Source: JAGLTZ01 sp964637695
Lineage (GTDB): Bacteria > Blakebacterota > Blakebacteria > Blakebacterales > Blakebacteraceae
Length of the DNA: 37,310 nt
Reading direction: 5' to 3'
Assembly: GCA_964637695.1 (NCBI GenBank)
Contig: CAZWVF010000022.1
Location: 1 to 37,310 of the forward strand
The notes under the pieces are model-generated. The model was not told the DNA's origin and did no database searches. It worked only from the letters and a program-made list of their open reading frames with translations. The position numbers and the translations under genes were made by a program. The stretch's first letter is position 1, and each line of letters begins with the position of its first letter. Below, piece by piece: positions 1-7,766 of this stretch.

Positions 1-192
1 ATCCGGCAAGAGCCGGCGCAAGATCGGCAACCAGCACCTCAAGTGGGCCTTCTCGGAAGCCGCCGCGCTCTTTTTGCGGGGTAATCCCGCGGGGATGAAA
101 TACAAGAAGCGCCTGGAGAAGAAGCACGGGAAGGCCAAGGCCATGGCGATCCTCTCCCATCGGCTCGGGCGGGCGGTAGGTTACAATTATCC
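1..192 (+). pseudogene. IS110-family transposase, 3' fragment
   Basis: Frame 2 reads from the window edge without a stop. It gives the C-terminal segment typical of IS110/IS116/IS902 transposases: a GNQHLKWAFSEAA block, then NPAG, then a lysine-rich helix (RLEKKHGKAKAMAI) and a final helix ending near RAVGYN. IS110 enzymes use a DEDD catalytic domain and an ssDNA/RNA-guided mechanism; neither the N-terminal catalytic part nor the bridge-RNA region is inside this window. Homology stops at about position 192, roughly 20 residues short of the usual C-terminus. The frame then runs on to a stop at 298, through sequence antisense to the next gene. The fragment is clearly more GC-rich than the DNA from 200 onward. 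It is either an element truncated by rearrangement or an assembly junction at a repeated IS. The family call is firm; the boundary is approximate. Confidence 0.8.
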
Positions 193-229
193 CTTGACTT
201 CAGGGGGCCTCATAGCTGTTAGGCAGATT

Positions 230-1306
230 CTAATTCATCTGCACGATTTCGAAGTTGTAACGAACTACCCGTGGGACACCTTCCTCATCGTAATATAAGA
301 GCCAGAGTCCACCGTCATGTGCGACTGTCATCGACTGTACGTGCCAATCTCTTCCAAACTCAAATATAGGGATTGTGGTGAGCCAGCGCCCATCTGGTGC
401 GATGAGGTCCAAGATGAACGAATAGGAGGGTTCTGGATCCCGGCTGCTCACTTGTCTCTGCACGATCAATGCAAGAAGAGAACCATCAGGAAATGCAGCT
501 ACCTGTCGTGCCTGACCATTCATCAGATTCCAGGTATGCTCTGGTACATCCGGATCTGGTTCTGGAGGGGTTAACCAGCGGATGTTTCGAGTGATGATTC
601 TGGTATTTGTTCCGGTGTGATCGTACTCGACCAGATCGGAAGGGTATCTCGAACTCACTATTAACCGATCGCGCGCAAGAGCAATGAATGGTTCGTGAAT
701 AAAGTACCCGTACCAATCCTCATCACGATACCTATCACCTACTGATGCTACGAGCTGCCCAGACTCCAAGTTGTACAGGTCAACCTGGTCGACTGCGCTA
801 CCGAAGGTCCTTCCAACCCATAAATCCTGATGCCCACCAACGGTAATACGGCCAGGAATATGATCAAGCCTCACTACCTTGATGAAATCTCCATCGGAGC
901 TGAAGACCGAAACTCTTCCATTACCATATTCTGAGATAAATACTCGATCTCGATTGTCATAAGCTGATGCCCACGGTTGACTAAGCTCCCCGGGTCCAGC
1001 ACCAACTCCACTACCATAGGTTGAGACAACTCCTCTACCGGGTATTAATAGATCAACTCTCTGATGCATGTTGTCTGTAACCAGGATTCCGTTACCTGGG
1101 CCAGGTGCAATATCTGTGATCCGTAACCAGGCCTCAGGGCTGTCGAATGGATCGACAACACCGTATCTGTGAGATTCCTTAATGTTGACCAATTCTTGGA
1201 AGGTGGAATACTCGGGCTTCTCGGAATGAATACTTACTGGATTCTGTGCAGATGAATTAGCGACCGGCAGGAGGAGGCTCAGGGTTGTGTATATGACTCT
1301 TTGCAT
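230..1306 (-). CDS. Secreted 6-bladed beta-propeller (NHL-like) protein
   Basis: This is a 358-residue protein with a short N-terminal signal peptide (hydrophobic residues about 5-20, ending near NSSAQ). The rest contains repeated blade-like segments: glycine/aspartate turns followed by short strands, such as ILVTDNMHQRVDLL, VFISEYGNGRVSVF and LWLLYYDEEGVPRVVRY. This matches exported 6-bladed beta-propeller proteins of the NHL/TolB-like type, which usually act as binding scaffolds; no catalytic motif is visible. The start is the first ATG ahead of the signal peptide, and no strong Shine-Dalgarno sequence precedes it. It is the last gene of the leftmost minus-strand series but is separated from the next gene by 246 bases, so it probably has its own promoter. 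Base composition is lower in GC than the operon to its right, and it sits beside an IS fragment, so acquisition is possible. The ligand is unknown. Confidence 0.75.
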   Translation of the reverse strand: MQRVIYTTLSLLLPVANSSAQNPVSIHSEKPEYSTFQELVNIKESHRYGVVDPFDSPEAWLRITDIAPGPGNGILVTDNMHQRVDLLIPGRGVVSTYGSGVGAGPGELSQPWASAYDNRDRVFISEYGNGRVSVFSSDGDFIKVVRLDHIPGRITVGGHQDLWVGRTFGSAVDQVDLYNLESGQLVASVGDRYRDEDWYGYFIHEPFIALARDRLIVSSRYPSDLVEYDHTGTNTRIITRNIRWLTPPEPDPDVPEHTWNLMNGQARQVAAFPDGSLLALIVQRQVSSRDPEPSYSFILDLIAPDGRWLTTIPIFEFGRDWHVQSMTVAHDGGLWLLYYDEEGVPRVVRYNFEIVQMN

Positions 1307-1460
1307 TATCGAATACTATTCAAGTTGAGCAATTCAATTCTGCCTAACATTAAATCTGCTGTTCATGGCCAATTTATACTCTGACCGTTAGGGACCTGAT
1401 AGTGTCGGTTTCTCAATACCACGATTCTTCCTGCAAATGCCCGATGTGTCAAACCAGGCA

Positions 1461-1530
1461 GTAGATGGGGGAGAAGATCGCAAGTGTATATGCTGTTCAG
1501 TATATCATACTGGTTTCAATCCCCATCTGC
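1461..1530. repeat. Intergenic inverted repeat with nested hairpin
   Basis: In the 246-base spacer between the beta-propeller and lipoprotein genes, 1461-1470 pairs with 1521-1530 over ten positions with one G-T pair (AGATGGGG against CCCCATCT at the core). Inside the loop lies a second perfect hairpin, CAGTAT-atc-ATACTG. On the minus strand it would fold in the 3' region of the lipoprotein transcript or the leader of the propeller gene. No T-run follows, so it is not a clear intrinsic terminator. The function is unknown. Confidence 0.3.
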
Positions 1531-1552
1531 GGTGGGCTGAGCTGACCGGAAG

Positions 1553-2005
1553 CTACTTCTTTTTTATCAGGAAAAAGGTTCCTTCAGCCATTACCTCACT
1601 GCCCGCGTACGCTTCCAGGATACCGGTCAGTTTCTCCCCTTCGATCATGCCCTTGTAAAACACATCGATCTCTTCGACAGTGGTCCAGAAGGAGAAAGTG
1701 CTTCCCTCGCTTTCAAAGTTGAAGATATCACTGGACATACTCTCACCCTCGATATCGAACTGCAGCACCCCTTTATAAGCGTTATCCTCATAGTCCAGGA
1801 CGAGCCTCATATCCCCGACGTACATGCCTGCGTCGAAACCGCCTTCCCACATTCCGGCAAAGCGCGGAACCTCTGTTCTGCTCGATGCCGCCGCCCCTGC
1901 TCCCGCGCCTGCTCCGGCACATCCGGAAGCGATCACGATGAAGGAGAAGAGAATCAATCCGCCTGTGGCAATCAGGCCTTGTGATCCGTGGTTGTTCTGT
2001 ATCAT
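1553..2005 (-). CDS. Small lipoprotein, unknown function
   Basis: This protein has 150 residues. An N-terminal hydrophobic stretch (about residues 11-27) ends in a lipobox-like ASGC with Cys29, so it is probably a lipoprotein. An Ala-Gly repeat tract follows the cysteine as a flexible linker. The remaining 110 residues alternate short strands and turns (GMWEGGFDAG, YKGVLQFDIEG, FYKGMIEGEKLTGILEAY), as in small beta-barrel proteins that report the effect of a treatment or substrate in model prediction sets; I do not recognise a named family. The start is supported by an AGGAG about 8 bases upstream. It lies 42 bases downstream of the GH109-type gene on the same strand and is probably the distal gene of that operon. 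Confidence 0.7.
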   Translation of the reverse strand: MIQNNHGSQGLIATGGLILFSFIVIASGCAGAGAGAGAAASSRTEVPRFAGMWEGGFDAGMYVGDMRLVLDYEDNAYKGVLQFDIEGESMSSDIFNFESEGSTFSFWTTVEEIDVFYKGMIEGEKLTGILEAYAGSEVMAEGTFFLIKKK

Positions 2006-2047
2006 CTCTGTAACTCCTGTTGTTCTTTCGCTGATTTCAGATGAAGG

Positions 2048-3400
2048 TCATCCCTCGACAATGCCGAGCGGTTCCCGATTCTGCCAGGCTCCCCGGGTGA
2101 AGTCGGGACAATCCATAGTACGGCTGCGGTCGGCGATCGACCGTTCGCTCAGTTCAATTATTGAACTCCACATCGCTCCGTCGTAGACATCCATATCGGT
2201 CGGCCTGCCTTCCAGCAGGCACTGTACGAGCCTGTAATCTTCGAGGTAATCCATGCCGCCGTGGCCGGCGCCTTCGGACCTGGCGCGCATCTCCTCCTGC
2301 CAGAGCGGGTGCTCGAACTCTTCAGCGTACTGGTCCAGTTCATCCCACTTGTGTTCCCCGCTTCTGCCCTCGATGTGGATGAGACCTTCCGGGTATTTGC
2401 GGACCAGTCCCTTTGTACCCTGAAGCAGAATCTTGCGGCTGTAGGGCCGCGGGGTATTGGTGTCGTGGGTGATAAGTATCGTCTGGCCCTTTTTGGTCTG
2501 TACCAGTGTGTTGACTACGTCTCCCAGTTTGTAAACCTGCCGTGCCAGGGGGCTCTCCGGACCATATTCACGTGCGGCCCAAAGGTTGAGTCCTCTGGTC
2601 TGGCAGCTCATCGAGACCAGGAAATCCAGCTGGTTGCCCCGGTTGACGTTCATCCACTGTGTAACCGGTCCGAATCCGTGCAGAGGGTAGAGATCGGCGT
2701 CCCTGTCGATCGAATGCTGAATGCGCCAGTTCTCAACGTAGAAGTCGGTCAGCTTGTGCCAGCGCAGGTCGTGCAGGTATCCGCATTCGGCGTTGAGCAG
2801 CTCCCCGAAAAGTTCCTGACGTACCATATTAAAGATCATCAGCTCGACACGGTCGTAACAGCAGTTCTCCATGCACACGCAGTGCCGCTGTGTCTTCTCG
2901 CTCGTCTCCACCAGGTCCCAGCACTCGTCGAGATATATGGCCATGGGGATTTCTGTCGCAGCGTGTTTGCCGCTGAGCATGGCAGTTTTGCAGACAGTTG
3001 CGTGCAGCTCCCACGGAGTAGCTGTGAAGACGAGATCGAGATCCTCCTCCTCACACATCCTGACGTATTCCTGCCGACCTTCAGAGTATCCGGCAGGACG
3101 GGGCTGACCTGCTTCCTCCACCCACTGCTGAGCCCGTTCTACATGCTCGGGAAGCAGATCGCATATCGCCCTGATTTCGACTTTCGGGATCTTCAGGAAA
3201 TTGCGAACGTGGCTGGAACCCTGGTGCCCGACACCCACAAAACCCACGCGAACCTTCTCGAGGGGAGGGGCGACAACCGGGACAGCAGGTGTAGTGAGAG
3301 GAGCGGCACATCCATTCATGCTGGAGGCACCCAGCGACAGACCAATACCGGCGGTGGCGGTGGTCTTGAGGAAATCGCGGCGTTTCAGTTCATCAGGCAT
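2048..3400 (-). CDS. GH109-type Gfo/Idh/MocA protein (putative alpha-N-acetylgalactosaminidase)
   Basis: This is a 450-residue secreted protein. Residues 7-12 (RRDFLK) followed by a hydrophobic stretch form a twin-arginine signal; a cysteine at 31 could be a lipidation site. A Rossmann domain follows with GVGHQG at 56-61 for NAD. The middle region carries the blocks MENCCYDR, GELLNAECGYLHDLR, PLHGFGP and NRGNQLDFLVSMS, which I associate with glycoside hydrolase family 109 rather than with general Gfo/Idh/MocA dehydrogenases. GH109 enzymes cleave alpha-GalNAc by an NAD-dependent oxidation/elimination mechanism in which the cofactor is recycled. The length fits the family (about 440-470). An upstream GGAG supports the start. 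It lies 23 bases after hslR and 42 before the lipoprotein gene, within a six-gene minus-strand run. Family membership is fairly sure; the exact sugar is not. Confidence 0.85.
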   Translation of the reverse strand: MPDELKRRDFLKTTATAGIGLSLGASSMNGCAAPLTTPAVPVVAPPLEKVRVGFVGVGHQGSSHVRNFLKIPKVEIRAICDLLPEHVERAQQWVEEAGQPRPAGYSEGRQEYVRMCEEEDLDLVFTATPWELHATVCKTAMLSGKHAATEIPMAIYLDECWDLVETSEKTQRHCVCMENCCYDRVELMIFNMVRQELFGELLNAECGYLHDLRWHKLTDFYVENWRIQHSIDRDADLYPLHGFGPVTQWMNVNRGNQLDFLVSMSCQTRGLNLWAAREYGPESPLARQVYKLGDVVNTLVQTKKGQTILITHDTNTPRPYSRKILLQGTKGLVRKYPEGLIHIEGRSGEHKWDELDQYAEEFEHPLWQEEMRARSEGAGHGGMDYLEDYRLVQCLLEGRPTDMDVYDGAMWSSIIELSERSIADRSRTMDCPDFTRGAWQNREPLGIVEG

Positions 3401-3423
3401 GGATTTGACTCCGTATGCTTCCG

Positions 3424-3831
3424 TTAATCCTGATCCATCATATTTCTAAACTGGTCTATCCGACGACGTTCTTTTTTTGTCGGCCGGCCCTTGCCCCGGA
3501 AAACAGGTTTCGGGATTCCTTTCAGTTGTTCGGCGATGGCCTCACGGCTCTGAACGGATTCAGGTGTTTCCTCGAACAGCTTCGACGCTTCGGAAGCAGG
3601 CCCGCGCTTCCCGGCCAGGCCTCTGACCACCAGATGGTATTCGTAGATCCCCCTGGTTATCTCCAGCCTGTCCCCCTCCCTGACCGTTTTGGAACGTTTA
3701 ACCCTCGTCCCGTTCAGGTGCACCCTGCCGCCGTCGATGGCACGGGAGGAGAGCGATCTGGTCTTGTAAAGTCTGGCCGCCCAGAGCCAGCGGTCGAGCC
3801 TTACACCTGTTATGTTGTCATCAGCAGGCAC
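3424..3831 (-). CDS. hslR: S4-domain RNA-binding heat shock protein Hsp15
   Basis: The protein has 135 residues with an N-terminal S4 RNA-binding domain (about residues 9-70; RLDRWLWAARLYKTRSLSSRAI, then GRVHLNGTRVKRSKTVREGD) and a basic C-terminal tail rich in Lys and Arg. This is the layout and length of Hsp15/HslR. In Escherichia coli Hsp15 binds free 50S subunits that still carry nascent chain-tRNA and helps recycle stalled subunits. It acts in the cytoplasm. Its place here, 26 bases after the esterase and 23 before the GH109-type gene, puts a ribosome-rescue gene between two exported carbohydrate-active proteins. That probably reflects shared transcription rather than shared function. 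The family call is confident. Confidence 0.88.
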   Translation of the reverse strand: MPADDNITGVRLDRWLWAARLYKTRSLSSRAIDGGRVHLNGTRVKRSKTVREGDRLEITRGIYEYHLVVRGLAGKRGPASEASKLFEETPESVQSREAIAEQLKGIPKPVFRGKGRPTKKERRRIDQFRNMMDQD

Positions 3832-3857
3832 AGATCTGAAACTCCTCCGACAGGCTC

Positions 3858-5003
3858 CTATCGGCCGGTGGCCTCCTTGAACTTCGCCAGCATTGCTCTA
3901 TGGATCATCGGGTAGAGACCATCGGGCCACAGTTCCTCATGGGGTCTGCCCAGAGTTCCGTGATTCCGTTTCTCGACAAGCACGATCTCAGCGTCACTGC
4001 CCAGTTTCTCCAGTTCCTTCTTCAGCAGTATTACGGCACCTTCCAGCCTGAATGTGTCCCAGAGGCCGCAGTAGATGTGCAGTTTGCCCTCCAGCTTCGG
4101 GCCGAGGGTATCCCAGTTCCTTCTCAGTATCAATGAGATGTCGTACTTCTCCCACGCCCTGGCAACTGCACGGTCGATCTCCCCGGTCTCGTGGTCGAAC
4201 ATCGGCAGATAGTTTCCATCGGGCCCGACCGGACTGAAGACGGCATCGAAGCTGGCTATCTGTCCGCCGAATGCCCTCCTGCTGAATTCCCGCTGAGTGA
4301 AATCCCTGAAGGAGGTGTTCCACTCTCCGTCCCTTCTGACCAGATAGATCGTCTCCCCCTCAGGATCGGTATAGGCGTTCTCCCATTCGTAAATGTTGAT
4401 GCCTGTGAAATCCCTGAAATCGACCGGATCGGGAGCGGTCGACCAGGTGCCTCCGAAGAAATCGGGATAGGTAACCTGGAGCCACAGGCTGCTCCATCCG
4501 CCGCTCGAGTGACCGCAGAGCATGCGACCCTCCGGCGCTCCCCAGGCACCGAAACGTTCTTCAAGGGCGGGAATGAACTCGGTCACGAACGCCTCACCCC
4601 ACGGTCCGTTGAATTCAGAGTCTGCGAATTCGTGGTGGCCGTACTCGAACTGACCCATCGGATAGACGTAGATCATGCGCGGGTAATCGCTGTCCCTGAT
4701 ACTCTCGGCCAGCCGCTGACCCGATCTCCACGGGGTGCGGTAACTGCCGCCGAAACCGTGGATGTTGATGCAGATCGGAAGCCTCTCGGAAGGATCGTAA
4801 TCGGGCGGCAGGGTAATGCCTGCCTCAATATATATATCCCGTCCCCAGTGTTCTGACAGCAGTTCGGATCTGACACTGAAGTATTTTGCGAACTCCGTGT
4901 CCTCGGGCCGCGGCTGCTGACCGTACGCACTGCTCGACAGGGCAAGCAGAAGAGCGGGGATCAGCAGAAAAGTGCGGTATTTAGAGCCGATCAGCCCGCT
5001 CAC
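3858..5003 (-). CDS. Secreted alpha/beta-hydrolase esterase
   Basis: This is an exported alpha/beta-hydrolase of the putative-esterase (esterase D-like) type. After a signal peptide (hydrophobic residues about 10-24, ending near AYGQ) come an oxyanion strand (INIHGFGG), the nucleophile elbow GHSSGG with Ser166, an acid candidate in GLWDTF and a catalytic His in KRNHG. The likely substrates are acyl or feruloyl/acetyl esters on carbohydrates; this is inference from its neighbours. Two starts compete. GTG at 5003 has a GGGAGGG nine bases upstream and overlaps the previous stop as GTGA, a coupled-translation arrangement. ATG at 5012 sits directly against the same Shine-Dalgarno sequence, too close for optimal use. 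The frame is open upstream to 5309, but that part is only the shadow of the upstream gene. The gene is translationally coupled to the Gfo/Idh/MocA gene. Confidence 0.82.
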   Translation of the reverse strand: MSGLIGSKYRTFLLIPALLLALSSSAYGQQPRPEDTEFAKYFSVRSELLSEHWGRDIYIEAGITLPPDYDPSERLPICINIHGFGGSYRTPWRSGQRLAESIRDSDYPRMIYVYPMGQFEYGHHEFADSEFNGPWGEAFVTEFIPALEERFGAWGAPEGRMLCGHSSGGWSSLWLQVTYPDFFGGTWSTAPDPVDFRDFTGINIYEWENAYTDPEGETIYLVRRDGEWNTSFRDFTQREFSRRAFGGQIASFDAVFSPVGPDGNYLPMFDHETGEIDRAVARAWEKYDISLILRRNWDTLGPKLEGKLHIYCGLWDTFRLEGAVILLKKELEKLGSDAEIVLVEKRNHGTLGRPHEELWPDGLYPMIHRAMLAKFKEATGR

Positions 5004-6334
5004 AGCGTCCATCCCTCCCGGTACTCGCGCCTGATGTACTGGTTCGCCTCCGGCAGGTTTGTGACTGTCATGCCGGGACCGTCCCACTCCAGTTTCGCGT
5101 TCATCCTGATAGCCACGCAGCCCAGAAGGATGATCTCTGTAAGGGGGCCGGCGACATCGAAGTTGGACATGGCGGGATCTCCACCCCTGCACGCTTCGAT
5201 CCACTCCTCCCGATGACCGATGGAGCGGGGGATCGATGGTGGAGGCTGCACGTAGACATCCATTCTCGACTGGGGAATAAGGGCCGGATTGCGCGCGTAA
5301 CAGCCGCACATGATCTTGCCCGTTTCGCCCACGAAGAGCACACCGCCGTCACTGTCTCCCATCTGTCTGCCGGGTTCCAGTTCCTCAGGCCTCGGAGGCA
5401 TCAGTCCGCCATCCCACCACATGAGTTTGACGGGTGGTTTGTCACCCCGGGCAGGGAATTTGTATGTAACGACCGAACCGATCGGGTAGGTCTCACTGGT
5501 CCGCCTTACGGAAGTTGCCTCCACGCTGGTCGGGTGTCCCAGATCGAGAGCCCACACGGGGAAATCCATGATGTGGCAGGCCATGTCACCCAGGGCGCCG
5601 GTGCCGAAATCCCACCAGCCGCGCCAGTTGAAGGGGTGGTAGATCGGATTGTAGGGTCGCTCGGGCGCCGGGCCCAGCCAGACATCCCAGTCGAGAGTTG
5701 AGGGAACGGGTGGGGTTTCGGGAGGACGGTCGATACCCTGCGGCCAGATCGGCCGGTTGGTCCAGGTGTGAACCTCGCGTACCGGCCCGATCGCACCATC
5801 CCATATCCACTCGTTGATCCGACGAGCCTCGTCGTGGGCGTGACCCCAGTTGCCCATCTGGGTGGCAACACCCTCCCGGCGGGCGGTTTCGGGCAGCGTC
5901 CTGGCTTCGAAGACCGAGTGGGTAAGCGGTTTCTCGCAATAGACATGCTTGCCCAGTTTCATGGCCATGTTGGCGGCCGCAGCATGAGAATGATCGGGGA
6001 TGCTGATTACTACTGCATCGAGACCTCTTTCTGCTTCCAGCATCCTGCGGTAGTCGCGGTAGGTCATTGCATCGGGATGGAATTCGAGGGCCGCTGCGGT
6101 CTTCGTGTCATCCACGTCGCACAGAACCGCAATGTTGGCCAGCTCATTCTCTCTGAAATACCGGGTGTTCGCCCCTCCCATGCCGCCGGCACCGATGATG
6201 CCGAGGTTTACCGTATCGCTGGGAGCCCTGTACCCGGGACCGCCCAGGACGTGGCGGGGAACAATCGTGAAAACAGCCGCCGCTGCAGCCGCGTCTCCCA
6301 GAAAGCGTCGCCGTCCGATCTTGCCCATTCTCAT
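5000..6334 (-). CDS. Tat-exported Gfo/Idh/MocA-family oxidoreductase
   Basis: The protein has 444 residues. A twin-arginine motif (RRR at 8-10, then FLG) precedes an Ala-rich hydrophobic segment, so it is probably exported folded with its cofactor. A Rossmann fold follows with GAGGMG at 48-53 and the family's EKP motif at 134-136 (CEKPL). The C-terminal domain contains WRGWWDFGTGALGDMACHIMDFP, split by tryptophans, as in secreted planctomycete-type and Bacteroidetes-type members. Such enzymes act on sugars, sugar acids or inositols with NAD(P). AAGGAG about 9 bases upstream supports the start. It lies 36 bases after the DUF819 gene and overlaps the esterase start. Compared with the GH109-type neighbour it lacks the ENCCYD block, so it is a different subfamily. 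The substrate is unknown. Confidence 0.86.
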   Translation of the reverse strand: MRMGKIGRRRFLGDAAAAAAVFTIVPRHVLGGPGYRAPSDTVNLGIIGAGGMGGANTRYFRENELANIAVLCDVDDTKTAAALEFHPDAMTYRDYRRMLEAERGLDAVVISIPDHSHAAAANMAMKLGKHVYCEKPLTHSVFEARTLPETARREGVATQMGNWGHAHDEARRINEWIWDGAIGPVREVHTWTNRPIWPQGIDRPPETPPVPSTLDWDVWLGPAPERPYNPIYHPFNWRGWWDFGTGALGDMACHIMDFPVWALDLGHPTSVEATSVRRTSETYPIGSVVTYKFPARGDKPPVKLMWWDGGLMPPRPEELEPGRQMGDSDGGVLFVGETGKIMCGCYARNPALIPQSRMDVYVQPPPSIPRSIGHREEWIEACRGGDPAMSNFDVAGPLTEIILLGCVAIRMNAKLEWDGPGMTVTNLPEANQYIRREYREGWTL

Positions 6335-6370
6335 TCTTCAATCTCCTTCTCTTCCCCGTAGTGATCAGTC

Positions 6371-7543
6371 CTATAATACAAGCCTGCAGAGGATGGCCGC
6401 CAGCCATCCGAGGTAATTGCCGAGAGCGTATCCGAACAGAGCCAGCAGTATTGCCACGGCCGCCAGCTCCTTCCTGTGATAGGCCGCGACAACGGGTGAG
6501 GAGGCGGCACCCCCGATAGACGCGACACTTGCTATGGCTGTCAGATGTATATCTACGCGGAAGATCCTGGCGCCTGCCACCACAAATAACAGGTGGACTG
6601 CGATACTTATCACACCGGCGATCAGAAAATAAGGAGCGGTGGCCGCCTGGCTGATGTCAGCCATTGCTCCCATCATAGACATGTAGACATAGACCAGTGC
6701 CATCGACATCGCCTTCGTTCCGGGGACCTTACGAAGAGGTGTGGATGCCAGCAGTAGGGCTGCCGTGGTCAGAATCAGGAATTCCCATGTTTTGGCGTTC
6801 AGTATCTCTCCAACCTGTGGAAGGGAGGTCGACAGGCTCCTGATGATCCAGATCAGCAGGAAGCCGATTCCGAACAATGTCAGTACGTCACGGAAGTGAA
6901 CCTGATCCGATTTCTCCTCCAGGTTGTCGATGGCCTTATCCAGCTCTGCAGCTTCCTCTTCTCTAACTCCTGTGAATTCGGCAAATGGCCTGGCCCATCT
7001 CTTGCAGATAAAGAGCAGGGGGAAGTAAATCATGAAGATGAAGATGTCCGCGATTACCACCATGCCGAGCATCGAGGGTGGAGTGTCCACCATCTCGGCA
7101 ACCGCGGCCAGGTTCCCGGTGCCTCCTATCCAGCTGCCTGCCAGTGCTCCGAAGGCACGCCACGCTTCCGGATCGAGATGCGATTTCAGAAGCCAGAAAG
7201 AGAGTACGCCTCCGGCAACGACCCCGATGGCTCCCATAACGAGTACCCCGATACTTCTGAACGCGACTTTCATCGTCGCCCGGATGTCCACATCGAGCAG
7301 CATCAGGATGATGAACATCGGCACGCCGAACGATTTGAACGTATCGTAGGTGGGCGAAGAAGTCGGGATGACCTTGAAACCGCTCAGCACGACCGGGAAA
7401 AGGAATATCCATATGATGGGGGGCAGGAACTCGAAAACTTTCCATTCGGTCCACTGTTCCAGCCTCAGGAAGAAAACCGGGACCAGCATCAGAATTGCCA
7501 GCAGGGCGTAGGGATGGGTTATCAGAATTCCCGGCTGTTCCAT
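6371..7543 (-). CDS. DUF819 family membrane protein (putative permease)
   Basis: This is a 390-residue polytopic inner-membrane protein with about ten or eleven hydrophobic segments spread over its length and one charged cytoplasmic-type loop (about 195-215; REEEAAELDKAIDNLEEKSD). The blocks GSWIGGTGNLAAVAE near residue 138 and ASIGGAASSPVVAAYHRKEL followed by GYALGNYLG near the C-terminus are hallmarks of DUF819 (YjcL-type) proteins. The duplicated GG-containing half-blocks suggest an inverted-repeat transporter fold. The biochemical role of the family is not established. As the first gene of the minus-strand run ahead of two exported oxidoreductases and an esterase, it may import a sugar-derived product; that is inference. 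AAGGAAAG upstream supports the start. Confidence 0.85.
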   Translation of the reverse strand: MEQPGILITHPYALLAILMLVPVFFLRLEQWTEWKVFEFLPPIIWIFLFPVVLSGFKVIPTSSPTYDTFKSFGVPMFIILMLLDVDIRATMKVAFRSIGVLVMGAIGVVAGGVLSFWLLKSHLDPEAWRAFGALAGSWIGGTGNLAAVAEMVDTPPSMLGMVVIADIFIFMIYFPLLFICKRWARPFAEFTGVREEEAAELDKAIDNLEEKSDQVHFRDVLTLFGIGFLLIWIIRSLSTSLPQVGEILNAKTWEFLILTTAALLLASTPLRKVPGTKAMSMALVYVYMSMMGAMADISQAATAPYFLIAGVISIAVHLLFVVAGARIFRVDIHLTAIASVASIGGAASSPVVAAYHRKELAAVAILLALFGYALGNYLGWLAAILCRLVL

Positions 7544-7766
7544 ATATGGCTTTCCTTCCCGATAAGGAGTACCTGTTCAGCGGCGATTGTATTTGATTCT
7601 GAGACCGGTCTCAAGTCACCCGGGTCACACAGATAATTCTTCCAGACTTTCCCGCTGGACGTCTGTATTGTATGAAACATTAAACATGCTGTGACCCTGG
7701 TACGCCGCTCTGTAATTGCAGAATGGTGCACTAATCTCTTCAGCAGCCCTTTGTGTGGAGGTAGAA

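Noticed and set aside
1511..1532. GGTTTCAATCCCC resembles the end of some CRISPR repeats
   Set aside because: Only one copy is present, with no spacers, no second repeat and no cas genes nearby.
2261..3427. Long plus-strand open frame of 388 codons
   Set aside because: It is antisense to the GH109-type gene, has no recognisable protein pattern, and the minus-strand product has clear family motifs and a Tat signal.
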